From the NCBI GenBank assembly GCA_029378245.1, contig JARKIF010000018.1, positions 434,001 to 498,000 on the forward strand: a stretch of DNA of 64,000 bases, written 5' to 3'. Of the stretch, positions 23,312 to 35,400 are shown one piece after another. A model generated the notes under the pieces. That model was not told the DNA's origin. It worked only from the letters and a program-made list of their open reading frames with translations, and ran no database searches. The stretch comes from Roridomyces roridus (Eukaryota > Basidiomycota > Agaricomycetes > Agaricales > Mycenaceae). A program made the translations under genes and the position numbers. Numbering within the stretch: the first letter of the stretch is position 1; each line of letters begins with the position of its first letter.

Positions 23312-25864
23312 TTAAGATGAAGAAACATGCAAACCAAGACGTTCCACACTGCTATTCCGGCTGCTCGTCGCGCTCGCGAGATGGAACCCAGACAACGACT
23401 TGCTCTCCTCCCCATCGAGACGCCAGATGTTCGCAAGCGGAGACGTGTTGACCGAATCCGCGCCAGAAGAGAAAGTCGAGCGGGTCGAAGACGGCAAGCT
23501 GTCCTCGTACTCCTCAAAGGACAAATCGGCCGACGACGTGGAGGCAGGCGAGAGCGTCGGTGAATGGACAACATCCTGCAGCAAGAAGGACGGCAAGAGC
23601 GGCGCGGGTGCGTACACGTCCGTCGGGCTTGCCTCGGCCGAGCGGTGCAAAGGACTCGGGTAATACTGCCGCTGCGGTGCCGTCTGGTAGATCGGGTACC
23701 CCTGGTTGTACTGGCTACCGAGCTCGTTGTGCGACTGCGAACGGTGAACCGGCAAGCGTGGCGCGGGGGGCGGGGAAAAGTTGACAAAGGGCCGATGAGG
23801 CTGCGCAGGTGCAGTCGAGTGCGAACGGCCGACAGGTGGGTACGACGGGCTGGGCGAGGTAGAGGGCGAGGAGATGTGCGTCTGGGTCAGAACAGACGTG
23901 AGGAGTGCGATCCGTTCCGCTTGCACGGCGGCGGAGATCGAGTCACCATTCCCTTCGGCGTCTAACATTCGGTCAACACGAGCACATGGGATTGGAAATT
24001 GATTTTGAAACGCACAAGGCAGACATGTCTGACAGACCTTCCGCCGCCGCCAGTTCAAATAGTTGCATTTCAGGCAGATCCAATCACCCGGTTGCTGTAG
24101 AGCAAGTCAGACATATGCTCACAAAAAACCCGCATTACGCACATGAGATATAGGTCCTCTGTTGCCAGTATTGAGGATGGGTGGTTGCTGAAACCAGAAT
24201 GAGCGATGCTCGAGTGAATAAAGAGATCAATGCTCACCGGAATACCCATTAACCCGCTCGGTCTAATCTGCCCTTGCTCCGGGAACGGCTCATTGTCGGG
24301 CCAGTACATGATGCACGGCGACAAGGGATCCCTCGAGATATTCTGGACCTTTCCACCCCGTGCAAACGCGCGTCCAGACGGAGTAAGAAGGGGGTGGGCG
24401 GGCATGCCGATGTTGGCGGTGGACGGCGACGAAGGGGCAGGGAGGTTGACCACAGGTTGCTGCACATACCCCTGCTGGGACGCGCACGGAGAAGGGTAGC
24501 CATAGGTGCTGTTGGAAGGATATTGTTGCATCGAGTTGTTGGAGGCGAAGCGAGGGGAAAGCTGAGGGCGTGGTGGCGCCTGAAGAGCAAAATGCTGCTG
24601 GTGGTGAGGTGATTGCGCCGGCGGCGTATCGTTGCCGGAAGCAGCGCTGCCGTTGGTGGGAGAACGAGGGCAGCCACACCCGATGCATGTCAAGTTACGT
24701 CTGTGAAGAACCATGCAGGGAAAAGCATCTGTCAGCATTGGCGAGATGGTGGCAAAGAGGAAAAGAGGGAGATGATTTGCAGAGTGAAATTAAAAAAACG
24801 CACCCAAAATTATGGGCAGCACACTTGGGTGACCGACATCTGAAAACGCGGGTAACGTCAGCATGTGAAATACGCGAGACGAATGGAGAAGGAAGGAAAA
24901 AAAGACAAAGAGAAGCGGGATGCTGTGCAGATCGAGAGACAAGTCACTGACATCCAATCGCCCAAGCGAAAGCTGGTACGGGGGCTGGGCGGGTTGCTCG
25001 AGAGGGAATAGTCCTCGGAAACCATCGAAGAGGCCGAACCGACTAGCGTACGCGGCTGCTAAAATGGCATGAGCGAGGGTCGAGTCACGTAAAAAGCGTA
25101 TACGAACCAATGGCAAGTCGAGACGCTTGAGTTTGGAAAAGGGCTCGAGGTCGTCTTCGAGAGCGGGTGCGAGATGGGCGGAAAGAGAAAGGGCTGCGCA
25201 TGCCTAGTGGAAATAAGTTAAGCGGTGGTCGTCTCCAGGAACGTGATGGGCGGCATCCAAATTGGGAATTGTCAAATGCTCACCTCGCGATGCGTTGGAA
25301 ATACTGCCCAGACACAAGGATCTGCCTGCGGAGCACGGAGCATCCACGTTGTCGACGGAACAAGGCCCTGGAGCGAAAATCAGCCAAATAATATCGATCG
25401 TGCAGAAATCCACCCACACTTTGGCGCAACAGTTCAAACAAGACATCCGTTGCGGCCGGCAAATTGTTCAACTAGTAGTGGGGTGAGCACACGCGACCAG
25501 GGACAAGAGAGGAAACGCGTACTCTCACAACTCTCGATTGCGTCCCAACAAACGCCTCGAACGCGTCAACGGAGGAGCTATAATCGCTGCCAGAGGAGAC
25601 GGAGGACTGGGGAGACGAGTCAAACGCGGGCTGAGGGCGCGGCGCAAAGTTGGCGGGATCGTGGAAGGAGGGCGACTCGCAAAAGGCGGGGGGCAGACTG
25701 CACGGAGAGAGAGGAGAGCGGTGCTCGGGGGAGGAGGAGAGGCTCTTGAAGCGGTGGACAACGTTGTCGAAATTAGTGGGCATGGGGGGAGAGTCGAGGG
25801 GTTGGGAGTTTTGGTCAGATTCACGACATGGTTTTATGGTCGCAGATCTGCTTCTCGAGGGCAT
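23312..25864 (-). CDS. Protein with two RanBP2-type zinc fingers
   Basis: Exons (complement): 25529-25864, 25418-25471, 25284-25367, 25108-25203, 24952-25058, 24804-24839, 24238-24700, 24143-24187, 24016-24094, 23312-23961; 649 residues. Finger 1 is split over three exons: GDWICRSPKCAAHNFGRNLT then CIGCGCPR. Finger 2: GDWICLKCNYLNWRRRKVCQ then TCLPYAEGNGDS. Both follow the W-x-C-x(2,4)-C-x3-N-x6-C-x2-C pattern, which binds single-stranded RNA in other proteins. The N-terminus and the Gln/Pro/Ser-rich regions between and after the fingers look disordered. A role in mRNA metabolism is likely by family analogy. Two introns (24840-24951 and 24701-24803) are about twice the local norm. The exact start and last exon are less certain than the fingers. 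Confidence 0.85.
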
Positions 25865-26955
25865 TTGGGAAGGAAGACGAGAAGCTGCACAAATGACCCG
25901 CTTGTCAGAGAAAGAAGCCGCCCAAAAAGGTGGAGAATAAGGTTATTGTGGGCGCTTTTTGATGTCCCCGCATTGCGTCTGGTCGGTAGGATGCCGTACA
26001 GGACAAATCGACCGTGTCTCCGCACCCATTGAAACCGAGGCCGACACGAAACAGTGAAAAAGTGAAGAGATCAAGCCTGAAACACGACAACACGTGACAC
26101 ACCCCTGGTCTTCTGCAGACAAGAGGTAGGCACTTGACTACTAAATTGGCTCTTGTTCGGGTCACTGAATTTGCTTGGAAAAAAAGGAATCGTCGTGGAA
26201 ATGAGACGACCGATCGTTTGAACCCGCGTCGGGGACTCCACAGTGCGGAGCGCTCAAATTTACGCGACTTTTTCACCATCACCGTGCATAACCCCGCGGG
26301 CAGACCCGGATGCCCGGAATGTGCATTCCCTTTCCTTTACATTATTAATGAAATAAATTCAGGTGCGTTGCCGTCTCCAAGCCACCGGAGCCCAAGAAGC
26401 ACCCGACAGCGAAGCCCTGCTAGTGCAACCTTAAATGCCGCCTCGTCGTGAATCCAGATGGTGGCGGCGCGCTCCTTTGCGCCGCCGCCGGGCGCTGTCG
26501 GGTGGGCTAAATCTTGAGGTTAAGGCAAGCGAGATTGGACCGGACGCCGTGAACCCCAATGAGCAAGATCTCAGAGCATCTCCATGTAAGTAATTGCGCA
26601 TCACGTCGCTGTCGGTGTCACCATGCAAGCCAGAAGGCTCAGTATTACATCCTGTGCCTTGGAGAGCCTCGAGGCTTCTCCCGCAATCCTGCAATTATTT
26701 TTGAAAAGCCATAATAAGCCACTGACCTTGAAAAAAAGACACACGGGCCGCAACAAGCTGCCTGCCTAACAAAGGGCCGTGAGCCCCGCGGCTCTGTGAC
26801 TCTCAGAAACACGATGGTCTTGGTGCTAGAGAATATTACGTGCAAACGGACAGCGAAGCCCGTTCTGAAACAAGCTCTTAGGAAAAGAACAGAAGCCACT
26901 TGGATGTGATTCTTGTGATCTTCTGTCGGCCGTAGTAGTACAATCCTTTACTTCT
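25865..26955. other. Intergenic stretch, no gene seen; contains a foldback
   Basis: About 1.1 kb without a convincing frame. The only structured part is a 12-bp inverted repeat around an inner GC hairpin at 26400-26504 (separate entry). Confidence 0.45.
26400..26504. repeat. Nested inverted repeat (foldback hairpin)
   Basis: Outer arms CACCCGACAGCG (26400-26411) and CGCTGTCGGGTG (26493-26504) are exact reverse complements of 12 bp. Inside lies GGCGGCGC ... GCGCCGCC (about 26463-26486) with an 8-base loop. It could be the remnant of a small element or a structured transcript; nothing identifies which. Confidence 0.5.
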
Positions 26956-27524
26956 TCACGCCTCTTCGGTGTTCCGCGCGCCAGATAGATTGATGCGGAA
27001 CGATTTGTCCGCGGTTGTTTGGAATAATTGGACGATGCGGTCGTGCTTGATTCTAAAGATGCGTAAGACGCGTTCGTCTCCCCGCGTTGCCACTTACTTT
27101 GCACTGAACATGATGACGGTGCTCGTCTTGGCCGGTGCCGCTCTGATGCGGAATGGAAACGTCCTAACCAAAGTAACCTTGCCTGCTACGATTGAGCCGG
27201 CCTGCACGAGTCCGCGTCAATTCAAGTAACGAGATCGAACAAGAGGGTTACATCTGGGTTATCGTCTTCGACGGGCGTCTCGATGAGGTCCTCTGGGCTG
27301 CACTCGAGCTGTGCCGTCTTGGAAAGCCTACGCTCCACAAATTCTTTGAATTTATCGAGGTCGACTGCGACGTGATTCAAGTGAATCTCGACGTCGGACG
27401 AAAAGGTGGCGTCAAGGATGGAATCAAGTTTGTCTGTGGGATTATTCTCTTCGTTGACTCCCGACGCGTAGAGCGCAGTGAACTGGGTCTTTGTCCACTC
27501 GGTGAAGGAAGACGATGAAGTCAT
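26956..27524 (-). CDS. Small conserved-looking protein of unknown function
   Basis: Exons (complement): 27252-27524, 27098-27201, 26956-27052; 157 residues. N-terminal MTSSSSFTEWTKTQFTALYA and a helix rich in Leu/Val/Asp (DLDKFKEFVERRLS) are followed by a beta-rich block (AGSIVAGKVTLVRTFPFRIR, TVIMFSAKIKHDRIVQLFQT). The size and alternation loosely recall NTF2/SnoaL-like folds, but I cannot assign a family. The introns close perfectly in frame. Its start is only 59 bp from the start of the thioesterase gene on the other strand, so the two share a very compact promoter. Confidence 0.65.
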
Positions 27525-27583
27525 ATTGACGGCGCATCACAGGACCATGCAAACAAGACTTTCTCACTATCGTTCACACAGGC

Positions 27584-29380
27584 ATGGCACTGGCTTTCTG
27601 CAGACCCGCACTGCTCCGATCCAGGTTATGCATTCGCAGGCTCACGACCGACTCGGTCACGAAAGAAACACAAGATGTATCCTCAATGGACAATCTTCTC
27701 AATGTCGTCAGTCAGTCCTTTCCATCTGCCCGCCTCAATCACAAAGTTTAATCGGTGCAGGACTTCGCGCCGACCCCGCATACAACACGCAAGTGCTACT
27801 TCTCTGCCTTTCGCGTCCTTATATATTTTCCAGTGTGATCCCTATGCGTGTACCTCAGATGTGGTCTGAAGCCGTCATGGCGCACTCATTCGTGTCTAAA
27901 TCTCCTCCTCCACCCCAAGATACCAACGAACCGCTCATCCCCCGTAACATGCACGACTCTTACTGCGAACTTGTCCTCCCTTTCGGATCCTCTCCGAAAA
28001 TTCTCGAGCAATACACCAACGTCCACGGTGGTATACGCACGGGCAAGTTGATGGAACACCTCGACTCTCTCGCAGGCTCCATCTCGTATAAACACATGCT
28101 TGGTCCCAGCGTCCAGAGTCTTGGAAAAATCGAAGATCGTGGGTTTTACATCGTCACGGCCTCCGTAGACCGGTACGACAAGATCTTTATAGTCCGCCGG
28201 CCCACCAGACTAGCTATTTGACAGACTTGACATGTTGTCCCAATTGGATCCTTCGCGCGACTTGCGACTGAGCGGACAAGTCATATACACGGGGAAATCA
28301 TCTATGGAGGTCGCCGTCAAAATGGAGACTATCGGTATGGGGAAGGAGGAAGAGACCGTTCTTCTCGGCAAGCATCTCTCCGCGTTATCAACTTTTTCCT
28401 TAGAACATTCCCGCAGGTCGTTTCTCGATGGTTTGCAGAGACGCTGTAACTCACCTCGCACGAACTGTAAATCCGCTGCTGAAATCTACGCCGGAAGAAG
28501 AGGCGTTGTATGCTATGGGAGAGGGTCAGTCTTAACGCGTCAATACCCACAGTTTCTGATATTTTTTAGAAATGAAGAAGCGCCGTCAGTCGATGGCCCT
28601 TCGCTCCCTTTCCCGCGTGCCGCCCAGTTCTCAAGAAGCAGAAGCTCTCCATACGTTTTACCTGAACCATGGACAAGAAATCAATAGCGATAAATACGAA
28701 CGCGTGTGGATGGGAGATACCAAACTCGAAAAGTGTATGCTCATGTTTCCACAAGAGCGCAAGTAGGTTGCACTCCGTGTTCGATTTCCGATGCTCATGT
28801 CTGTTTAGCGTTCATCAAAAGATTTTTGGTGGTTACCTGATGCGAATGGCATACGAGGTACTCTTTTTCTTGTTTTCAACCTCACCGTCTGATCCAATTA
28901 GCTCGGCTTCTCCAACTCGAGCCTCTTCATGCGTGGCGGACATGTTCGCTTCCTCTCGCTAGACGGAATCGCATTTGCTCAGCCCGTTCCAATTGGTTCC
29001 ATTCTCCGTCTCACATCAAACGTTTTGCACTCGACATCCTCGAAAGAATTCCCCATCATCGTCGTTCGTGTTCACTTTGGCTCCGGTTGTTTTCAAACTG
29101 GTCTTGTTCCCAGCACGTAGGGGTAACCGCAAATGTGGTTGATGTTAAAACGGGTAACGAACGAACTACCAATGAGTTCCGGTTCACTTGGTGTCGCGAC
29201 GACGCGCTGGCATCCTCGGTGACGAGGAAAGTCGTTCCCAGAACGTATAAAGGTAAAATATATCTTCCTTGAGGCTGGTCGATTTTACGGTGATATTTAG
29301 AGGCTATGCTATGGCTCGAAGGAGGTCGTGCACTAGCGGTCTCGGATGAAATACGCGGGTTGAGAATGAACTTGAAGTAG
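27584..29380 (+). CDS. Mitochondrial acyl-CoA thioesterase, double hotdog (ACOT9-like)
   Basis: Hydrolyses acyl-CoA to free acid and CoA, probably in mitochondria. Exons 27584-27706, 27761-27792, 27834-28172, 28225-28367, 28417-28524, 28570-28762, 28809-28857, 28902-29063, 29114-29252, 29301-29380; 455 residues. The N-terminus MALAFCRPALLRSRLCIRRL is a plausible mitochondrial presequence. It was chosen over an out-of-frame upstream ATG because it leads into SVTKETQDVSSMDNLLNV and the conserved VIPMRVPQMWSEAV segment. Hotdog 1: HGGIRTGKLMEHLDSLAGSI. Hotdog 2: NVHQKIFGGYLMRMAYELG, with the hotdog helix and GGHVRFLSLDGIAF. Intron 28368-28416 has a GC donor (GCAAGC). Confidence 0.92.
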
Positions 29381-29573
29381 TACGGATCATGTAATCAATC
29401 AATCTGCCCTCATCAATCAACCAACCTGTCCAACAAATCGACCCCATCTGCATCCTGTCCTTCACAACTTCACAGCTCGCTCTGAAAATCGAATATCTGC
29501 AGCCGACCCAGGGAAGCTGGTATACTTCCTGTCACCACAGTCCGCGCCCAAAACCTGAATTCCGCTTGTCAAC

Positions 29574-32470
29574 ATGCCGCTGAAACTAGTTCGTCAACTG
29601 GCACGGAAGAATTCAGACTCTATTGTGCAGCTAGCGGTGTCTATTACCGCGCTGACAAAAGATCTGGCTGGCATGTCGTGTTTCCCACCGGCCATGGGAC
29701 TGGTTGGTGTGTTACTCCTTGTGTTGGAGGCCGCGCAGGATGTGCAGGTGAATCGACCAGCGGCAAATGATGGCATTGGCTTGATTTTTCTCAGGTGAAC
29801 AAGGAAGGGTGTAATCGGTTAGCAAGAAGATGTGCGAGCATCCTCCTCAACATCAATGACCAAATGGCTGGTCGGTGGGAGCAAGCGCCACCTCTTCTAG
29901 TCAAAAACCTTGCCAATTTCCAAGAGTATGTGTGCACCGGCCAACATTTTAGTGGCTAAAATCGGGCAGAACGCTGAACTCGATACACAACTTTATGAAA
30001 GACGCGGCTTCGGCAAGTTGGAAGACGCGTTTTATGAAGAAAGCCACGATCGAGACGTCGTTGCAATTGTTCAACGAAATGTTGGACGATGCAATGCAAT
30101 CTTTCCAAGTACATAACGAATATCTCCAGTCTATTCCTCTTCTCAATTTTATTATAGACGGCGACGCTGATTGAGATTCACTACGAACTCGCTACCCCCA
30201 AGAGCGCGTTTGTGGTCTCTGCACAGGTGGCTGCCAAGATCACCTCTGATCGCGTCGAACCCCTCTCGACGGAGTCGATGCCTGTTCATGTTCCCGAAAT
30301 CTCCTCCAAGATGTCCGTCGACGCCGTTGTAGAAGAATCCATCATCTCGGACGGCGTGCTGGAAGATCAAGGAGTCGGTCGTTTCTTCTTCTATCTCTCC
30401 GTTGTTCAACTCGACTGCAGTTCCGGCGTTATCACCAATCTGAAGTCACTCTACGTGGACGGTCGCGCATGGAGGACGGTTGGTGGTCCGGTACCAGTGA
30501 AGCTCAAGTTGATGGTCAATCGTCTCTTATTAAACGTTACGATGGGCCTCGGGACGCTGCAAGGAAGGTACGTCATGTCCCTTTGACATCTCTCATTTTA
30601 TCTACTTGCTCGTTGAAGAAATGGATTCGAGACGTGAAAGTGCTCCAAGGATTGTTGTACGTGGGATTCGGCGTTTCTGTTCATGTTACCAATAAACTGC
30701 AGCCATCCGAATCTTCCGCAAATGCTGGGGTATTCTGACGATACAGCGCCGACGCCGTTCATCCTGCTTTCCAATGGTTCACTCAAGTTTCTACGATGCA
30801 TTCTTGTGTTGATTCCCGATAGTTCGAACACGCTCACCCGAGTCGTTCCTTACCGGTGCTTTGAGCAGTCGAGGCGTAGCGTCCTGCATTGAAAACATGC
30901 TGTGTATCGTCAGTCCCAATCTCATGTTTAACTTGCGAGAGGCTGATCTTTTTGGCAGTATTCAGATCTTGTGGTATGTAGTCCCAATGGCAAATTTCAG
31001 GGCTGAAATCGTGTAGGACGCCACAACCTACGTCCAAGGACAGTTGTCTCTTTCCAATGAACAAGCTCAAGATTTCCTCGAAGTCCGTAACCCCTTGGTT
31101 GTATTCCCTCTGACCTTGTTCCAGGCTTCGTCTTTCCGGGTCGACGGTTCAAATAGCCTGATGGTTGGCTTACCTCCTCCGAAAGATCCCAATATCGTCA
31201 CCTGGCGCTCTTATTCTTTGAATGAGAGCCTGCGAACTACTGTTCTCGGCGTGAGTCCAAATTCTCGTCAACTTGATTTTTTCGTTCATCTTTTATGTAG
31301 ATGTTGCCCAATCAGGGGCACATTCAGTATAGGCAAGATTCGGCTGCATGTGAGTTTCTGACTTTTTCTATTTCTAGGGAATTGAGCAGCTTGCCAGCGG
31401 AACAAGATTCAACATGGAAACTAACACAGCTTACGGCTTTGGTATCGAGTCTGCTTCCGACGGCGTCAGAGCCGCCAGGGCTATCCTTGCAGCTCAAAAC
31501 AGCCATTGGTGTCGACGAGCCGGACGCTCCACCTGCGAATATCAATCTACGGCGACTTCGGCTGCTGAGCATCGAAGCCAATGCGCACGACTACGTTTGG
31601 CATAAAAGTTCATCTATCCCTCCACACAAATTCTCTGTCGGCGATCTGGGCTATATTCCCTCGGGACAGGGTTGGGATAATTTCGTCATTCTAGGAAACA
31701 TATTTGCGGAAAATTTGGCTGCCTTCGATGTTCAACGAAAATCGTTCGCAAGTCAATGGTGTTGGAAATCAAATCCAAACCAACGCTCTGAATTGCATGG
31801 GTTTGAAATGGCCAAGGACGTGAAATGGTACGTTCAAGTTGACAATTTCGGTGCAATGACTTGAATTTCGCCCAGCTGGCCTGTCGCTGTTCCCGCAGGA
31901 CAGCAAATCGACTGCCAGGTTGTTCATCAGGCGGCGTTTGCAAGAACGAACGATGCCTGGGAATTCCTTCTCAACAATGGTGTCGAGCTGGCCGGGAAAT
32001 GGAATGTTTCGCCCCAGTCTCTCATCTTGAGTGAGTCTCTTCGCGTGAACATATGTTCAAATTGAATTTATTCGCACCAGTCGCACAAGAGGGAACTGAT
32101 CAAGCCTTCCACATCAACGATTTCGGAGGAGGAATGCGGCTGAAACACCAGAGCTTTCGCAACCACAATCCGAACCACGGACATTTCTTCCATGACCCAC
32201 CTCCTGGGCCACTACCGAGGATATTGTACCTCTCTACCTCTCATCGAGTTGACTTTGAGCCATGCTGGTCACACACACCCAATCCAGGAGCGGCCCTTGA
32301 ACACGATTGGACCTATGGCATAGGATGGTCAGTCAATTCTCTGTTCAATTAGCCCCTCTGACCACAGCACACCAGGAAAACGGGGTTTATCAATTGGTGT
32401 CAGTTGCATTCAGAGGATTTTGGACCACCATTGTTGTAGAATAGTCACATACATGAGTGTCGTTTCATAA
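29574..32470 (+). CDS. MLKL-like protein: N-terminal four-helix bundle plus pseudokinase
   Basis: Fifteen exons: 29574-29747, 29795-29931, 29970-30108, 30158-30373, 30421-30567, 30619-30656, 30703-30776, 30823-30908, 30959-30973, 31017-31082, 31125-31250, 31301-31827, 31876-32030, 32081-32327, 32368-32470; 749 residues. Residues ~1-155 are amphipathic helices (PAMGLVGVLLLVLEAAQ, CNRLARRCASILLNINDQM, LNSIHNFMKDAASASWKTRF, TSLQLFNEMLDDAMQSFQ) matching the layout of the MLKL N-terminal domain known in basidiomycetes. A degenerate kinase-like region follows (~235 on: GWWSGTSEAQV, LIKRYDG, HPNLPQMLGYSDD, TTYVQGQLSLSNEQAQDF) with no HRD or DFG. The long C-terminal part is unknown. In MLKL, such bundles permeabilise membranes during cell death; that role here is inference. 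One intron is only 38 bp. Confidence 0.75.
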
Positions 32471-32621
32471 AAGGCTCAGCGTCACAGCCGCAAACACTGA
32501 CCAATTAGTCGACTGCTGCTGTTTCACGACGACAATCCCCGCCGTGTGCTCGTCGTGGCCTCCGTTGCCACCGTCTTCTGGGGTTTTTCTCTAGCTTACC
32601 CTTACCGCCCTACCGTCCGAA

Positions 32622-34667
32622 ATGCACTCTGACGCCTTCGATGTGATCCCCTATGCCGTGCGTCCATTTTTCAATCCATTTCGTTCCGCCGCGCCTCCTC
32701 TCGTGGCACGCGATCCCTGGTCTCATATCTTCCCTGCAGGATATCAAAGGCGACTGGAAGAAGCTTGGCGCTGGCTCATTTGGCAATGTCTACAAAGGTG
32801 ATGCCGATCCAGAATACTGCGCAGCGTACTGAGCTCTGCGTCAGGCAACTACCTCGGCATAGATGTCGCCATCAAGGAGGTCCTCCCGTCGACGGAATAC
32901 GATGTCGCCAAATACTTTGAGCGCGAGTGGCGTCTTATGAAGGAGACTCGGCATCCGAATTGCTGCTTGTACATCGTCAGCCCCATTCTTCTCCCTCCAC
33001 TCTCCCGTGCTAACTTGACTAGGGCTTGTCTCGGGCGCCCGAACCCGACAATCGCATCTTCATCATCTCCGAGTTCATCGACAACGGCAATTTACGGGTG
33101 TATATCCACGACAAGTCGAAACCCTTCCCCTGGCGTCTTCGTCTCTCCTTTGCCACCGACATCGCTCGGGCGCTTGCGTACCTCCATGCCCGCAAGTGCA
33201 TTCACCGCGACCTCAAGGGCGAGAATCTCCTCGTCACCTCCAACGGCCGACTGAAGCTCACCGACTTTGGGTTCGCTCGTATCGCCGCCAGGAACGACGA
33301 CGAGTCGAAGCGCCTCACCTTCTGTGGCACTGACTCATACATGTCACCCGAGATTTTGCTCGGCGATGAATTTGACCTCCCCACCGACATCTTCTCCCTC
33401 GGCGTCATCTTTTGCGAGATTGCCGCTCGCAAACTCGCAGACGACCACCACTTCAAGCGCTTTGCACCCTCATTTGGCATTGACCCTGCCGAGGTGCACC
33501 AGCTGGCCAACCAGGGCTGTCCTCCTGCATTCATATCGCTTTGCATCGACTGCTGTTCCATCAACCCGGCCGACCGCCCAACGACCAGAGATGTCCTCGA
33601 GCGCCTTCGAGTGATCGAAGCCGAAGTCCTTGCGCGACCCAACGAGGGCGAGGATTTGCACGTGGGCAGCGTGAAGCTCATGACTGCTGGCAGGCGTGCT
33701 GGCCCCGGGCCCAGAATCCCCAGCTTTGGTGTCGGGGTCGGAAAGGATATCCGGAGTAGCACAAACCATTCGAGTGCAAGCAGCACCGACGACAGCGACG
33801 ACGAGCTGATGGAAGCAGTCATGGGTTTGTCGAGCGTCGGCGTTGGAAACAGTGACTGGACTGATGGCACCAACGGTACGTTCATCTTCAACTCGCTTGA
33901 TTTTCAAATTTGATATCTGCAAGGCCACGAACCCCTCTTGGACGGCAAGGACTCTGCCTTCTCCGAGTACAGCACTACAGTCATCAAGGGCCACCCGGGT
34001 TCTGGTAGCCAGCTGCCGTCACTGTCGTCTATACTCACTGTCCGTGGCGCGCCCGATCCGAACGAAACTCCGGATCCAGTTCTTCCCGCCAGCGCGTCCT
34101 CCCTGTCGGAGAACGACCCACTTAACGGCTCCATCTTTTCCATCGCCTCCCTCGACTCGTACCACACGGCACATACGGCATCCTCCCTCTCCACCGCATT
34201 CGCGACCGAGGGCGGCTCTACCATCCGATCTCTCCACGGCAACTACGTCGCTCCGCTCGTTCATCGCTTCTCATTGATCAAGCCTGGTGCGAAGCCCAAG
34301 AAGAGTGGCTCCAACGGAACCGTGTCGCCTCCCAAGAGTGCTGGCAACAGCGAGGCTCAGGTCAGCAGCTGGAACATCAACCCGCTCGACTTGTTCTTCT
34401 CCAGCGGCCTTTTGGTGGCCAAGTGTGACATATGCACGAAGAGGCTTGGGTGGAAACCCGTGCTCGAGTGTGATGATTGTGGCTTGCGGTGCGTATATCA
34501 GTTCGTTGTTGACTGGTGACTTACGGCGTTTTAGTGCGCACATCAAATGTGGCGAGTCGGCGCCCATGTCCTGCGGGCTTAGCCCCCAGATTCGGGCAGG
34601 AGCGTACGAGTCGCCTGTGGCATCCAAGGTCTCCCCCAAGTCCAAGGCCGGCAGTCCGACTAGATGA
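32622..34667 (+). CDS. TKL/LIMK-like protein kinase with C-terminal C1-like zinc site
   Basis: Exons 32622-32657, 32740-32797, 32845-32975, 33023-33875, 33924-34488, 34535-34667; 591 residues. Kinase domain ~15-300: LGAGSFGNVYKG glycine loop, VAIKEV lysine, CIHRDLKGENLLV catalytic loop, LTDFGFARI, GTDSYMSPEI. All catalytic residues are present. A Ser-rich linker follows, then a cysteine cluster (CDICTKRLGWKPVLECDDCG, AHIKCGESAPMSC) matching the C1 zinc-binding pattern except that its first His is not in the usual place, so it may be an atypical, non-lipid-binding C1. It resembles basidiomycete LIMK/TKL kinases. The HPNCCLYI-GLSRAPEP junction uses a GTCAGC donor. Confidence 0.9.
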
Positions 34668-35400
34668 TTTCCTATGGACGATGTTATGACATTTACGACC
34701 ATTCCACCCACGATTTACTACGCTACATGACATGCCCAGTAATCCCGCGCTTTCCCGGGAGGCGCACCCTTGGACTCGCACACGCACGCATTTCAATTCC
34801 ATCCATGACAATCGACATAGGTATCATTAGCCAAGCCACCCTTGTATGTATGGGATATCAACTACGATACGATTCACCAGTATAATGTCCACACTTTTGT
34901 GTTTTTACCGTCTGCGTTTCTACGACTACTTTCCATGAAATCAAGATTCAATCAAGTCTGATGCTATTTGTTGCTTCCCGCCTACAGTATACTCACAGGC
35001 GACCCAAGTTCCGTTGGCCATCGGACTCCCACTGGCTAGATCAACTGAGACTGTCCCAAGCTTTCGGTCTCTTCAAATGAACTGTTGGAAAGGACCAGAA
35101 CAATGCAACTACTGCGGTTGTAGCAGGCGTTTCCCTGCAGGGACTCTGGCTCTCACGTTCTTTTCTGGCATCTCTTCGATGTCTGCTGCCAGAACCAGTA
35201 TCATTAGATAGAGCACTGCCTGTCCATGATGGCCAGTTGGAAGGCGGCATAAACTTGGACGGGACAGCGAGGCAAGATCGGGTTCCGTCTTTCTTTCTCC
35301 CACTCGCCAGCCGAGCCAACGACGTGCGCTACCAGGTTGGGTGCTAGCGGTGCTGGATCTCGCTTTATTCGATATTTCTTTCCTCTTCAAGCCTCTCCCA
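34668..35400. other. Intergenic stretch, no gene seen
   Basis: About 730 bp between two plus-strand genes. The open frames here lack family features and splice continuations. Likely the 3' UTR of the kinase and the promoter of the membrane protein gene. Confidence 0.45.

Noticed and set aside
25472..27250. Possible CRISPR array, tRNA or rRNA genes in this window
   Set aside because: No regularly spaced direct repeats, no cloverleaf with a recognisable T-loop/B-box, and no rRNA-like sequence were found by eye here or elsewhere; a tRNA scan would be needed for certainty.
31317..31380. A GTGAGT ... TAG segment that looks like an intron in the MLKL-like gene
   Set aside because: It is only 28 bp and removing it breaks the frame; reading through gives CEFLTFSISRELSSLP, which fits the surrounding protein.
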